This document shows positions 1 to 8,357 of a stretch of DNA of 17,512 bases, in pieces (the stretch's first letter is position 1; every line of letters begins with the position of its first letter). The position numbers and the translations under genes are program-made. The notes below the pieces were generated by a model. It ran no database searches. It was not told the DNA's origin and saw only the letters and a list, made by a program, of their open reading frames with translations. Origin of the DNA: Planctomycetaceae bacterium (GTDB lineage Bacteria > Planctomycetota > Planctomycetia > Pirellulales > Pirellulaceae); assembly GCA_002685655.1 (NCBI GenBank), contig NYXM01000014.1:3666-21177 (forward strand), read 5' to 3'.

Positions 1-231
1 ATCGTCTTGGGTAATCAACAAGCGGCAGCGGCGACGGAAGCCTTGCAACGCGGTCTGCATGACGTCGAGCCGATGGTTCGCGCGGCGAGCGCCTGGGCTT
101 TAGGTCAGATCGGCGGCGCCGATGCGCAGCAAGCGCTCGCCGGCTGTCTACACACTGAAACCGTGGCTGAAGTGATCGACGAAATCATCGCTGCCGGGCG
201 AGTCATCGACGAAGGCATGACGACGGATTGA
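1..231 (+). CDS. queG: C-terminal part of epoxyqueuosine reductase QueG-like protein (5' end outside window)
   Basis: The frame is open from base 1 and ends at TGA 229-231, giving 76 residues of a C-terminus. It begins IVLGNQQ and continues with one clear HEAT/PBS-lyase type repeat (VEPMVRAASAWALGQIGG, then DAQQALAGCL). QueG, the cobalamin- and Fe-S-dependent enzyme that reduces epoxyqueuosine to queuosine in tRNA, carries such a C-terminal HEAT-like domain, usually introduced by a segment like NALIVLGN; the first residues here fit that. The iron-sulfur and cobalamin regions would lie upstream and cannot be checked. Any other HEAT-repeat protein, for example a phycocyanobilin-lyase-like one, remains possible. 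The gene converges on the nagA-like gene with a 56-base gap, in which I see no convincing terminator. Confidence 0.6.
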   Translation: MVLGNQQAAAATEALQRGLHDVEPMVRAASAWALGQIGGADAQQALAGCLHTETVAEVIDEIIAAGRVIDEGMTTD

Positions 232-287
232 GAAAAGTCGTGAAGGTCTTTCCCGATGTTGGCCGGGTCATGATGTAAGAGTCGCCA

Positions 288-1442
288 TCACGCTCGGCCA
301 AAAACCACCTCGCCGGCATTGACGGTTGCGCGCACTTGAATCGGACTGATCTCGTCCGTTGGCATGTCGAAAAGTATAAGATCGGCGACAGCACCAACCT
401 CCAGACGACCGCACGGCACATCGATCAATTCTGCCGGGCGGCGGCTGGCCAGATCAACGGCCGTACCAAGTGGCACATCGGCGAAGCGCATGAGATTGGC
501 GATCCCAACGGTCATTGGCAAGCCTGCGCCGGCCAAGAACTGGCGCTGCCCGGCGACCACGATCCGGCCACCTTCGAGAATCTCGATATTTCCAATACTG
601 GTGTTGGAATATTCGCCCGGCGGCATTCCGGCCATGCCGACCAGATCGCTGACGAGCACACAGTGGTCGAGCGTCTTGCCGCGGACAAAGCACTTGACCA
701 CCGACGGAGGCAAGTGGTGTCCGTCAGCGATCAAGCTGGCGACCAGGCGATCATCTGCTAACTGGTCCCAAATATAGTTGGGGTGACGCCGCAGCTGACC
801 GTGGGCACCGTTGCCCAAGTGCGTGCTCATCCTCGCTCCTGCGTCGACCGCCGCGGCAATCTGTTCGGACGTGGCTGCAGTGTGGCCGATCGCCACCAAT
901 ACGCCACGGGCGACGACCTTTTCGATAAACGACGGTGCGTCATCATACTCGGGCGACAAGGTTAGGATCTTGATTCGGCCACCGGCGGCATCCTGGAGTT
1001 GCAGGAATTCATCCCAGTCGGGGGCTCGGCAATGTTCCAGCGGATGAGCACCTCGCGGGCCGTCCTTTGGCGAAATATACGGCCCTTCCAGATGGAACCC
1101 TGGCACGCGTCGAGAGACTTCCGGCGAATCACAGGCCGCAGCCAACGTGGCCATCACGTGACTCAACATTTTGTTCGAATGGGTCGTTGCGGTTGGCAAG
1201 TACGAAGTGACGCCGTCGGCGTCCATCGCCCTGCCAATCGCCACAATTCGATCCACGTCCAATTGTGGATCGTTGAACTCCTGCCCGCCATAGCCGTTGA
1301 TTTGCAGGTCGACCAGACCGGGGCCAACCCAAGGTGCACCCTCGTTGGGCTTGGCCGGTTCAATTCTTGCGACGCGCCCATCGGCAACGGTGATATTGAC
1401 TGGCTCGCCCGTGTCGTAGCGCCGTCCCAAGATCTGCATCAT
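288..1442 (-). CDS. nagA: N-acetylglucosamine-6-phosphate deacetylase-like amidohydrolase
   Basis: 384 residues, close to the usual NagA length (about 380). NagA removes acetate from GlcNAc-6-P in the cytoplasm, feeding amino-sugar catabolism and cell-wall recycling. Seen: the N-terminal metallo-dependent hydrolase strand PGLVDLQINGYGG (residues 41-53), metal ligand region FHLEGPYISP (117-126, E119), IGHTAATSEQ (186-195, H187), MSTHLGNG (206-212, H208), and VSDLVGMAG (264-272) with the catalytic Asp at 266. A C-terminal composite beta-sandwich segment ends in ADLILFD. The usual THLFNAM motif is replaced by THLGNGAH, so the substrate may differ from that of E. coli NagA. The start at ATG 1442 is chosen because GAGG lies 5 bases upstream (plus-strand 1448-1451); the frame stays open to a TTG at 1520, but that extension looks noncoding. 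Confidence 0.82.
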   Translation of the reverse strand: MMQILGRRYDTGEPVNITVADGRVARIEPAKPNEGAPWVGPGLVDLQINGYGGQEFNDPQLDVDRIVAIGRAMDADGVTSYLPTATTHSNKMLSHVMATLAAACDSPEVSRRVPGFHLEGPYISPKDGPRGAHPLEHCRAPDWDEFLQLQDAAGGRIKILTLSPEYDDAPSFIEKVVARGVLVAIGHTAATSEQIAAAVDAGARMSTHLGNGAHGQLRRHPNYIWDQLADDRLVASLIADGHHLPPSVVKCFVRGKTLDHCVLVSDLVGMAGMPPGEYSNTSIGNIEILEGGRIVVAGQRQFLAGAGLPMTVGIANLMRFADVPLGTAVDLASRRPAELIDVPCGRLEVGAVADLILFDMPTDEISPIQVRATVNAGEVVFGRA

Positions 1443-1745
1443 CGTGGCCTCATTTGCCGGTGAGTTGCTTGTGAGAGTTGTAATCGCGAACCCTAAAAAT
1501 AAAGCGGCCCAGTCAGGCAACCCTAATCAGGATTTTCACACGCCGCAAAACGACGGTCAATCGCCGTCGCCGAAGTCGTGAGTTTTCGGCCGGGTCCAAC
1601 ACTGAATCAGTGTAGGCAATGCGGATCAGCGAATTCGTGGCTGAAACATCCTGCTTCGGTCTGCTGCGGCAGAAAGCCACAGCCGCGGAAAAGATTTCCC
1701 CGAGTCGCTGACGGAGCCTTCGTCAGATGCGCAAATGCTGGACAT
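1443..1745. other. 303-base gap between nagA-like gene and small secreted gene
   Basis: No convincing gene is seen; an 87-codon + strand frame here runs antisense into the neighbouring gene and has odd composition. The gap should hold the nagA promoter and the 3' end of the upstream minus-strand transcript. Visible structure: a palindrome ACACTGA-A-TCAGTGT at 1599-1613, about 157 bases upstream of nagA, which could be an operator, and a small hairpin CTGACG/CGTCAG at 1708-1713/1721-1726. The hairpin has no T run on the minus strand, so it is a poor terminator. Confidence 0.45.
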
Positions 1746-2114
1746 TTAACGAAAAGCGCCAGGAGCAACCGCAACGGCGCGCTGAGAGTACATCACCGAA
1801 AACGGATAGTACGAAGGGACGATGATCCACCGATTGGGTGACGACATGTAGGGTAGCGGCGAAGTTGGCGGCCGCGATGGCGAATAACCCATCCGCTTCA
1901 TGCCCTCCAACCGCTGTCGCCGCTGGGCGGCTTTCCAGGCAGCCTTGCGGCGTACTGCCTGCTTGCGTGTATCGTATCGAGGGCCTTGCGACTCCCAAGT
2001 GTCGCGCGGACGCTGATTCTGCATCGGAGGAAACGCCCCCTCGAACGGATCCTGAGCGTGGGCGGATGTTGCAAGGGTCAACAGCAACAACAACGTGGGA
2101 ATCAGACACTTCAT
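1746..2114 (-). CDS. small secreted basic protein of unknown function
   Basis: 122 residues. The N-terminus is a textbook Sec signal peptide: MKC, then a leucine-rich core IPTLLLLLTLATS, then AHA-QD as the likely signal peptidase I cleavage site after residue 20. The mature part is rich in Arg, Gln and Pro (repeated Arg/Lys-Gln-Ala stretches near 50-70), followed by a tyrosine/proline-rich end (YYPFSVMYSQ). No enzyme motif is visible and I do not recognise a family. A GAGAG purine run precedes the ATG on the minus strand, supporting this start. It lies 155 bases downstream of the sigma/anti-sigma operon on the same strand and could belong to its regulon, but it appears to have its own leader region. 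Confidence 0.75.
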   Translation of the reverse strand: MKCLIPTLLLLLTLATSAHAQDPFEGAFPPMQNQRPRDTWESQGPRYDTRKQAVRRKAAWKAAQRRQRLEGMKRMGYSPSRPPTSPLPYMSSPNRWIIVPSYYPFSVMYSQRAVAVAPGAFR

Positions 2115-2269
2115 GACATCTCTCTCGTGCGGTTTGGCGAGAAGGTGCGACGCGTCACCAGGCGCAAGCCAACGTTCCCGCTATATAGGCTTTCGGCCAA
2201 CTGAGCCGATGAAGATAACCGCCGAGGCCCACAAGTTCCTTCGGACTCCCGCTCGACGGCGTCCGCCCG

Positions 2270-3154
2270 TCAAACTGTGCCGATTGGGCAAAGAGTGTCG
2301 TTGACTATCCGGCGGAAGGCGATCGGCGAAGCTGGCCGGATCGAACGATTGTACGCTTCCTCGGTCCCATCCACGACCAGTACGTAGACCAAGCCGCCGC
2401 TGGTCCACGCTGCAACGCATTTCCCCAGTGTGAACATTGGTTTGGCAGGCGGCGCGCCTGGCAACACAAAACCCGGTGTATTGGCGAACACAAAAACGCG
2501 TGCCGTCCCGCCCTCTTTCAGTTTCAAGTCGTAGCAACGTGCCATGACTTTGTATCTTGGAAGCGAGTACCTCTGGCGACCCGCTACACTCTCCGCGCGA
2601 ATCGCCTTCGGCAGAGGATGGCTCGTCCAAATCACATTGCCATTCACCCAGTCTTCTTCGTTCGCCTCCCAGCTCAGGGCCGCTGAAACCAATTCCTGAT
2701 AACTGATCTCACTTCCGGACCGCTGGGATACGGTAAAGACGATCACGGCCAACACCGCAGCAGATGTCACGATCGGCACCCACAATCGCCATGTCCAGGC
2801 ATCGCCTGGTTTACGAGGTGGTACCACACCCGATTCGTCACCACGAGTACCACCTGCTTGCAGGTCCAGTCCGTCGGCCAGCGAAGGACCAAGCGATACG
2901 GGCTGTTTGTCAGTAGAGACCGCTGCGGAGTTCGCCAATGACGCAAGCAAACGCTGCTGAAGGCCAGCCGGAGTCGGCACATCTTGAACCGCATCGGTGA
3001 TCGTGTCATCCAACTGCCGCGAACGTTCCAACTGACGGGACACACCTATATCAGCGGCAATCAGGTCGGCCAATGGCCGCATTTCCGCCTGGCTAAGGTC
3101 ATCCCCTTGTGGACGACAACTGTCTATCAGTTCGCGGATTGAATCGTTCATCAT
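2270..3154 (-). CDS. predicted membrane anti-sigma factor partner of the adjacent ECF sigma factor
   Basis: 294 residues. The N-terminal 75 residues are acidic, probably helical and cytoplasmic (ELIDSCRPQGDDLSQAE, then a segment with LADLIAADIGV). After a Pro/Gly linker a single membrane segment lies at about 124-143 (LWVPIVTSAAVLAVIVFTVS), and residues 145-294 would be outside. The external part (LVYVLVVDGTEEAY and neighbours) matches nothing I can name. The start overlaps the sigma gene stop as TGATG, implying translational coupling. The role, binding and holding the ECF sigma at the membrane until a signal arrives, is inferred from operon position and topology. The classic zinc anti-sigma motif HxxxCxxC is absent, so it is not a ZAS-type anti-sigma by sequence. 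Confidence 0.7.
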   Translation of the reverse strand: MMNDSIRELIDSCRPQGDDLSQAEMRPLADLIAADIGVSRQLERSRQLDDTITDAVQDVPTPAGLQQRLLASLANSAAVSTDKQPVSLGPSLADGLDLQAGGTRGDESGVVPPRKPGDAWTWRLWVPIVTSAAVLAVIVFTVSQRSGSEISYQELVSAALSWEANEEDWVNGNVIWTSHPLPKAIRAESVAGRQRYSLPRYKVMARCYDLKLKEGGTARVFVFANTPGFVLPGAPPAKPMFTLGKCVAAWTSGGLVYVLVVDGTEEAYNRSIRPASPIAFRRIVNDTLCPIGTV

Positions 3155-3777
3155 CAGATTACCATAAACGCGGAAGAACCAGCGGCCTGGTCGGTTGGCG
3201 GGGCGGCGTCCGTGTGGCGAAACAATCGCTGACGGATTCTTCCCTTCGCGCGTGACAGGCGGCTCATCACCGTACCGATGGAAATATCGAGCGCGGCGGC
3301 GATTTCCTTATACGAGAGTTGTTCGAAGTAGAACATCATGACGACCAGGCGATAGTTGTCGGGCAAGTCGTCGATGGCCGCCTGGAGGCTTTCTTGATCA
3401 ACGTCGTCTTCGGCGTCGTTGATTCTTGCTGGGATCTCGTCAACGTTCAGTTCGATCGCTGCTGCCGGTGTGGGTCGCTGTCGTCGGTGGCTCTTGAGGA
3501 AACAACTGCGCAGGACCACAAACAACCAACGATCAACCTTTTCGACTTCACGCACCTGATGCAGTTTTTGCTGGGCAATCAAAAACGCTTGTTGTGTGAG
3601 ATCCTCCGCGTCCATGGCAGATCCGGATAAGCGATATGCGTACCGATACACCGACTGATAATGGTCACTGACCAATTGCTGAATCCGCAGACCGCCGTCA
3701 TCATCCACCTCAGACGGACGGGCATCCGCCGTCTGACGGGGCCGTGCATCTTCCGACGACTTTCCTGAATCAACCAT
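3154..3777 (-). CDS. ECF-family RNA polymerase sigma factor
   Basis: 207 residues. Region 2 spans about 36-100: YQSVYRYAYRLSGSAMDAED, then LTQQAFLIAQQ and RWLFVVLRSCFLKSHRR, the core-binding and -10 recognition helices. Region 4 spans about 129-186: IDDLPDNYRLVVMMFYFEQL, then SYKEIAAALDISIGTVMSRL with the -35-binding helix-turn-helix. There is no region 1.1 or 3, as expected for ECF sigmas. The 30-residue N-terminal extension is hydrophilic and rich in Asp/Arg. GAGG lies 7-8 bases before the ATG, supporting the start. It is followed directly, with TGATG overlap, by a membrane protein that is probably its anti-sigma factor. Its target regulon cannot be read from the window. Confidence 0.93.
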   Translation of the reverse strand: MVDSGKSSEDARPRQTADARPSEVDDDGGLRIQQLVSDHYQSVYRYAYRLSGSAMDAEDLTQQAFLIAQQKLHQVREVEKVDRWLFVVLRSCFLKSHRRQRPTPAAAIELNVDEIPARINDAEDDVDQESLQAAIDDLPDNYRLVVMMFYFEQLSYKEIAAALDISIGTVMSRLSRAKGRIRQRLFRHTDAAPPTDQAAGSSAFMVI

Positions 3778-3893
3778 TTACCGCCTCTTTAACACGTTAG
3801 AGCCATTGCCACGGGGCATTATTCCGGATTGGCGGGAAGAAATCGAGGGAAAACGGCGAATTCGTGCTAGCTGCAAGCACGCCCAGCACAGAG

Positions 3894-3928
3894 TTCGACA
3901 TTCGACATTCGATGTTCGATGTTCGATA
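3894..3928. repeat. five tandem 7-bp units of TTCGAYR type
   Basis: Five consecutive heptamers: TTCGACA twice, TTCGATG twice, then TTCGATA. Because the unit is near-palindromic (TCGA core), the whole block can also fold on itself. It sits in the 286-base gap between the ECF sigma start and the ABC-F gene stop, about 120 bases upstream of the sigma ATG. Similar TTCGA-heptamer blocks occur between genes in planctomycete genomes as I recall them, but that is memory, not a search. Confidence 0.75.
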
Positions 3929-3974
3929 TCCTTGGCGCCAACTCTTAGCGGCGAGGAGACCCTCGGTCGTGACA

Positions 3975-4000
3975 GTGCACTGGTCCGGAGACCAGTGCAC
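3975..4000. repeat. perfect 11-bp inverted repeat with 4-base loop
   Basis: GTGCACTGGTC at 3975-3985 and GACCAGTGCAC at 3990-4000 are perfect inverted copies around CGGA. It lies 64 bases beyond the ABC-F stop on the minus strand, so it could end that transcript, but no T run follows on that strand. It may instead be a dispersed palindromic element or a factor-binding site. Confidence 0.75.
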
Positions 4001-4063
4001 AACGTACAAACACCCGCACAACACGCATACCTCCGCGACGGGCGGAAGTGACCAAGAAAGACG

Positions 4064-5944
4064 CTAATCGCCAAGATTCTCAAGTTCTTCCCATCGCGCG
4101 TAGGCGGCAGCCAGGCGGACGCCAAGATCGTTCAGTTTGGCCTGCTGCTCGGCAATCGTCTCTCCGGTCTGTCGATAGTATTCAGGCTCGGCCATCGCTG
4201 CATGAATTGCGGCAACGCTCTGTTCAAGTTTCTCAATGGTGCCCGGCAACGAATCCAATTCGCGACGGTCCTTGTAAGAAAGTCGGCGAGTCTTGCTTTG
4301 GCCTTGTACGCTTGGCCCGGAAGTCGTCGATGCGGCATTGACCGTCTTGCCATTTTTTTGTCTGGTAGTCGTGCCGGTTGTTCGCGCGGCGGTGTCGCGA
4401 GCCACCTCGCGCTGACGTTGCCAATCGTCATAGCCACCCACATATTCTCTGACTTGCTCGTCTTCGAACACGATCGTACTGGTGACAACGTTGTTGAGAA
4501 ACTCCCGATCGTGGCTTACGAGCAACACAGTCCCGTTGAATTCGACCAGACGTTCCTCCAACAACTCGAGCGATTCACTATCCAAGTCGTTGGTTGGTTC
4601 ATCGAGCACGATCACGTTGGCTGGCTTCGTGAACAGGCGGGCCAGCAAGACGCGGTTCCGTTCGCCCCCAGAGAGGAAACGTACGGGCGTCCGCGCTCGA
4701 TCGGGTGTAAACAGAAAGTCCTGCAAGTAGCCGATAATGTGCTGTGACCTTCCATCTCCTAGAACAGTATCATAGCCCTGGCCGACATTTTCTTGTACGG
4801 TCTGGTCATCGTCCAGCTGCGCTCGAAGTTGATCAAAATAGACAACCTGGAGATTCGTACCCAGCTTGATGGTCCCGTGCTGCGGCGCAAGTTGTCCGAG
4901 CAGAAGCCGTAGTAGTGTGGTCTTGCCTGCGCCGTTACGGCCAATCAGGCCAACCTTGTCGCCCCGCATGATCAACGTGGAGAAATCTCGCACGATAGGT
5001 AAATCATCATACGCAAATGAAATGTCCTTCACTTCGGCAATCAGGTTGCCACTTCGCTGGCCCTCCTGGATCCGCAACCGCACCGTGCCGGTCTTCTCTT
5101 GCCGATCCCCCCGTTGGCGGCGCATTTGCTGCAAAGCACGGACGCGGCCTTCATTGCGAGTCCGTCGGGCCTTGATTCCCTGCCGAATCCAGCGTTCCTC
5201 TTCCGCAAGTTTTCTGTCAAATAGGGCGTCTTGTTTCTCTTCGGCGGCCAGTGCAGCCTCCTTGCGACGGAGAAACGTGTCGTAATCGCATGACCAGTCA
5301 AACAGCCGACCGCGATCGATCTCAAGAATCCGCGTGGCGAGCCGGCGGAGAAACATGCGATCATGCGTTACGAAGATTAACGTGCTCTTCCAACGTGACG
5401 AACCCAAAAACGCCTCCAGCCAGTCGATAGCGTCGATATCCAGGTGATTGGTCGGTTCGTCCAGCAAGAGCAAGTCCGGCTCGCAGGCGAGCGCTCGAGC
5501 GAGCAGTACACGCCGCTTCATTCCAGACGATTGGAGCTCAAATGCAGCCAACGGATCGAGTTCCATCCGCGAGAGAATTCTGTCGACACGATGTTGTAGT
5601 TTCCACGCCCGATCGTGGTCGTCAGGGTGAATACGAGTGTTGGAATTCGGGCGCATCTCGCCGACTCGCTCAGCCCCCGCCTCGACGATGGACGCGACAC
5701 TGCCCTGTAGATCCTGGGGCACATCCTGCCCCAGTATCGAAACGACACAGCCGGGCGCGAAAGCGATCTCGCCACCGTCCGGCGTGACCTCGCCCGTCAG
5801 CATGCGCAGCAGCGTCGTTTTCCCTGCGCCATTCCGGCCCAGCAAACCGATTCGTTGGCCCGGATCGATCTGACAAGAAACTTTGTCCAACAGCGGAGGG
5901 CCGCGAAATCCAATACTCAATTCGCGTAATGTGATCAGAGCCAT
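4064..5944 (-). CDS. uup: ABC-F family ATPase, Uup type
   Basis: 626 residues, two ABC domains with no membrane segment, so a soluble ribosome- or DNA-linked ABC-F protein rather than a transporter. Domain 1: Walker A GRNGAGKTT (36-44) and LLLLDEPTNHLDIDAIDWLE. Its signature is SSGMKRR, a departure from the usual SGGxxRR. The interdomain arm contains ARRTRNEGRVRALQQMRRQR, typical of Uup. Domain 2: Walker A GRNGAGKTTLLRLLLGQL, signature LSGGERNRVLLARLF, Walker B VIVLDEPTNDLDSESLELLE. The C-terminus, from about residue 550, is a charged coiled coil (SYKDRRELDSLPGTIEKLEQ onward), matching the ABC_tran_CTD domain of Uup that binds branched DNA or ribosomes. ATG at 5944 is preferred over an upstream TTG (5962), whose extra residues PCCST do not look conserved. 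Known roles of Uup concern ribosome assembly and suppression of transposon excision. Confidence 0.88.
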   Translation of the reverse strand: MALITLRELSIGFRGPPLLDKVSCQIDPGQRIGLLGRNGAGKTTLLRMLTGEVTPDGGEIAFAPGCVVSILGQDVPQDLQGSVASIVEAGAERVGEMRPNSNTRIHPDDHDRAWKLQHRVDRILSRMELDPLAAFELQSSGMKRRVLLARALACEPDLLLLDEPTNHLDIDAIDWLEAFLGSSRWKSTLIFVTHDRMFLRRLATRILEIDRGRLFDWSCDYDTFLRRKEAALAAEEKQDALFDRKLAEEERWIRQGIKARRTRNEGRVRALQQMRRQRGDRQEKTGTVRLRIQEGQRSGNLIAEVKDISFAYDDLPIVRDFSTLIMRGDKVGLIGRNGAGKTTLLRLLLGQLAPQHGTIKLGTNLQVVYFDQLRAQLDDDQTVQENVGQGYDTVLGDGRSQHIIGYLQDFLFTPDRARTPVRFLSGGERNRVLLARLFTKPANVIVLDEPTNDLDSESLELLEERLVEFNGTVLLVSHDREFLNNVVTSTIVFEDEQVREYVGGYDDWQRQREVARDTAARTTGTTTRQKNGKTVNAASTTSGPSVQGQSKTRRLSYKDRRELDSLPGTIEKLEQSVAAIHAAMAEPEYYRQTGETIAEQQAKLNDLGVRLAAAYARWEELENLGD

Positions 5945-6246
5945 CGTGGAGCAACAGGGCAAGACGAGGCACTAGCCTCGGTCGTGATTGAGGGGTGATC
6001 CTGCGAAGGAACTCTGCAGGATGTGCTAATCTCACATAATTATTGCCGAAAACTGCGTCAGCCAGTAGGCCGGCACGTGCCAGCTCATCGGTCGCGTGTG
6101 TCAGGTAACGACGAAATTGGAACGTACAAGTGTATCCGTCGATGTCGGACGGGCAATAACTGACGGTCTTTTCGGAATTCCCGTTCCACCGTAGCGGTCA
6201 AAAACCGAATTCCTACGTCTACGATGTGACAACCCGCTTCGTCGGA
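5945..6246. other. 302-base gap between ABC-F start and uvrB stop, with small hairpins
   Basis: No gene is seen on either strand. In the ABC-F leader (minus strand) two perfect small hairpins can form: CGAGGC/GCCTCG at 5965-5970/5975-5980 with loop ACTA, and ATCCTGC/GCAGGAT at 5998-6004/6016-6022. Nearer uvrB, GGAATTC and GAATTCC around 6174 and 6208 form a 7-bp inverted pair that could help end the uvrB message, but it has no good T run. No clear promoter is called. Confidence 0.5.
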
Positions 6247-8313
6247 TCAGCGACGTTTGGGGCGGGGAATCTTGCCGGCATTCCCACCACGACGCGAGCG
6301 GCGCCGGTTGCCAGCCGGCTTCGCGGCAACCTCGTCGAGTGGCGTACCTATTTCCTCTCGCAGCTGAGTGATTCGATCGCGAATCACGCCGGCACGCTCG
6401 AATTCCAAGCTGTCAGCGGCTTCCAACATCTCTGCCTCCAATTCGTTGATGTACTCTTCGGTCACGTAGACCGTCTCGTCCGTCCGCCCAACTGCGGCAT
6501 TTGCCTGACGATGCGCCGCGGCCGTTGCTTCGATTCCTGCGCGTATATTCTTGAGCACCGTTTGCGGTGTGATCCCGTGTTCGGCATTATAGGCCTGCTG
6601 TGCGGTCCGCCGCCGATCCGTTTCGTCAATCGCCTTCTGCATCGAATCGGTAACTTTATCCGCATACAGGATGACCTTGGCGTTCACATTGCGTGCCGAG
6701 CGGCCGATCGTTTGGATCAATGATGTTTCACTCCGCAAAAAACCTTCCTTGTCGGCATCCAGAATTGCCACCAGCGACACTTCTGGCAGGTCCAGGCCTT
6801 CGCGGAGCAAATTGACTCCGATCAGCGCCTCGAACTTCCCTTCGCGCAATTCTCGTAACAAGTCGACGCGTTCGAATGCGTTCAGCTCGCTATGCAACCA
6901 CTTGGCAGTGACTCCTTTCCCGTTCAGGTAGGCCGAAAGATCCTCGGCCAGCCGTTTGGTTAGCGCCGTGACCAGCACACGCTCTCCGACAGCCGAGCGT
7001 TCCTTGATCTGTTCCAACAGATGAGGAACCTGGTTCGAGGCAGGCGACAATTCGACGACCGGATCCAGTAGGCCAGTCGGTCGAATAATCTGTTCCACAA
7101 TTTCGCCACTGGATTTTTCGAGTTCGTAGTCGCTGGGCGTTGCCGATACGTGAACCACCTGCTTAACCCGTTCCTCCCATTCCTCGAACCGCAGAGGGCG
7201 GTTGTCCAACGCACTTGGCAGCCGGAAACCATGCTCGACAAGCGTCTGTTTGCGGCTACGATCGCCGGCATACATGGCTCGAATCTGCGGCACCGTAACG
7301 TGCGATTCGTCAATAAACAGTAGAAAGTCGTCGGGGAAAAAGCTGTATAGCGTATGCGGTGGTTCGCCGGGTGGTCGTCCGGACAGCGGGTGGCTGTAGT
7401 TTTCGATTCCAGGGCAGTGGCCCACTTCCGACATCATTTCGATGTCGAACCGCGTCCGTGCCGCCAGCCGTTGGGCCTCCAACAGTTTGCCTTGACCTCG
7501 AAACTTCTCGAGTTGGTCTTCCAGTTCCTGTTTGATTTGATCGATTGCATTGGCGATTCGCTCTTCGGGCAAAACAAAATGCTTGGCAGGATAGATAAAT
7601 AACTCGTCTTGCGTTCCAATGCACTCACCACTGGTTGGATTGATAAACGACAGTTTGTCGACTTCGTCTCCCCAGAATTCGATTCGATAGGCAAATTCTT
7701 CGTAGGATGGCCACAGCTCGACACAATCGCCGCGTACACGAAAACGACTACGCTCGAAGCTGACATCGTTGCGCTGATATTGGATATCAACCAGTTTCAT
7801 CAGCATTTCGTCGCGATCAATTGACTGACCCTTGCGCAACGAGACCATCATTTCTTTATAGTCTTCCGGCGATCCTAATCCGTAAATACTCGACACGCTG
7901 GCGACGATAATGACGTCGCGACGACTGACCAACGAACTGGTCGACGCCAGCCGAAGCCGATCGATCTCTGAGTTGATCGACGCATCTTTTTCGATGTAGA
8001 TATCGCGTTGCGGGATATACGCTTCTGGCTGGTAATAGTCGTAGTAACTGACAAAGTAGTGCACGGCGTTCTGTGGGAAGAACCCCCTGAACTCGGAATA
8101 CAACTGAGCCGCCAACGTCTTGTTGTGCGAAATCACCAACGTCGGGCGTTGCACGGCCTGAATGACATTGGCCATGGTGAAAGTCTTGCCTGAACCGGTC
8201 ACGCCCATCAAGACCTGGTCGCGTTTCTTTTCGCGAAGGCCCGCAATCAGCGACTCGATGGCTTTTGGCTGATCGCCAGCCGGCTCGTAAGGAGCCTGGA
8301 GGTCAAATTCCAT
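6247..8313 (-). CDS. uvrB: excinuclease ABC subunit B (UvrB)
   Basis: 688 residues, the usual length (about 670-690). UvrB is the damage-verifying helicase-like subunit of nucleotide excision repair; it is loaded by UvrA and then recruits UvrC. Seen in order: MEFDLQAPYEPAGDQPKAIE; Walker A GVTGSGKT (37-44); the DNA-clamping beta-hairpin YYDYYQPEAYIPQRDIYIEK (90-109); the DESH helicase box (335-338); the late helicase motifs GVNLLREGLDLPEVSLV and QTIGRSARN; and the C-terminal UVR domain (INELEAEMLEAADSLEFERA, about 630-650) that contacts UvrC. A basic tail ends RRSRRGGNAGKIPRPKRR. All catalytic motifs are intact. The gene lies 44 bases downstream of a truncated ComEA-like fragment on the same strand, so its native upstream promoter may have been displaced by the inserted prophage. 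Confidence 0.98.
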   Translation of the reverse strand: MEFDLQAPYEPAGDQPKAIESLIAGLREKKRDQVLMGVTGSGKTFTMANVIQAVQRPTLVISHNKTLAAQLYSEFRGFFPQNAVHYFVSYYDYYQPEAYIPQRDIYIEKDASINSEIDRLRLASTSSLVSRRDVIIVASVSSIYGLGSPEDYKEMMVSLRKGQSIDRDEMLMKLVDIQYQRNDVSFERSRFRVRGDCVELWPSYEEFAYRIEFWGDEVDKLSFINPTSGECIGTQDELFIYPAKHFVLPEERIANAIDQIKQELEDQLEKFRGQGKLLEAQRLAARTRFDIEMMSEVGHCPGIENYSHPLSGRPPGEPPHTLYSFFPDDFLLFIDESHVTVPQIRAMYAGDRSRKQTLVEHGFRLPSALDNRPLRFEEWEERVKQVVHVSATPSDYELEKSSGEIVEQIIRPTGLLDPVVELSPASNQVPHLLEQIKERSAVGERVLVTALTKRLAEDLSAYLNGKGVTAKWLHSELNAFERVDLLRELREGKFEALIGVNLLREGLDLPEVSLVAILDADKEGFLRSETSLIQTIGRSARNVNAKVILYADKVTDSMQKAIDETDRRRTAQQAYNAEHGITPQTVLKNIRAGIEATAAAHRQANAAVGRTDETVYVTEEYINELEAEMLEAADSLEFERAGVIRDRITQLREEIGTPLDEVAAKPAGNRRRSRRGGNAGKIPRPKRR

Positions 8314-8357
8314 GATCTATCCGGTTGGCCTGAAACGACGACCTCGGAGTGATCCCA

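Noticed and set aside
336..777. Two long + strand frames across the nagA-like gene
   Set aside because: Antisense shadows of a well-supported enzyme with clear catalytic motifs on the minus strand.
1599..1613. Palindrome ACACTGA-A-TCAGTGT as a NagR/DasR-type operator
   Set aside because: It does not match the known ACTGGTCTAGACCAGT-like site and is far from the nagA start; kept only as a note in the gap entry.
1578..1841. 87-codon + strand frame with several cysteines
   Set aside because: Overlaps the secreted protein gene, has no ribosome site and looks compositionally random.
3778..3850. ECF-type promoter (GGAAT and TCTAA) upstream of the sigma gene
   Set aside because: The spacing between the two elements is about 19 bases, longer than usual, and the -35 match is imperfect.
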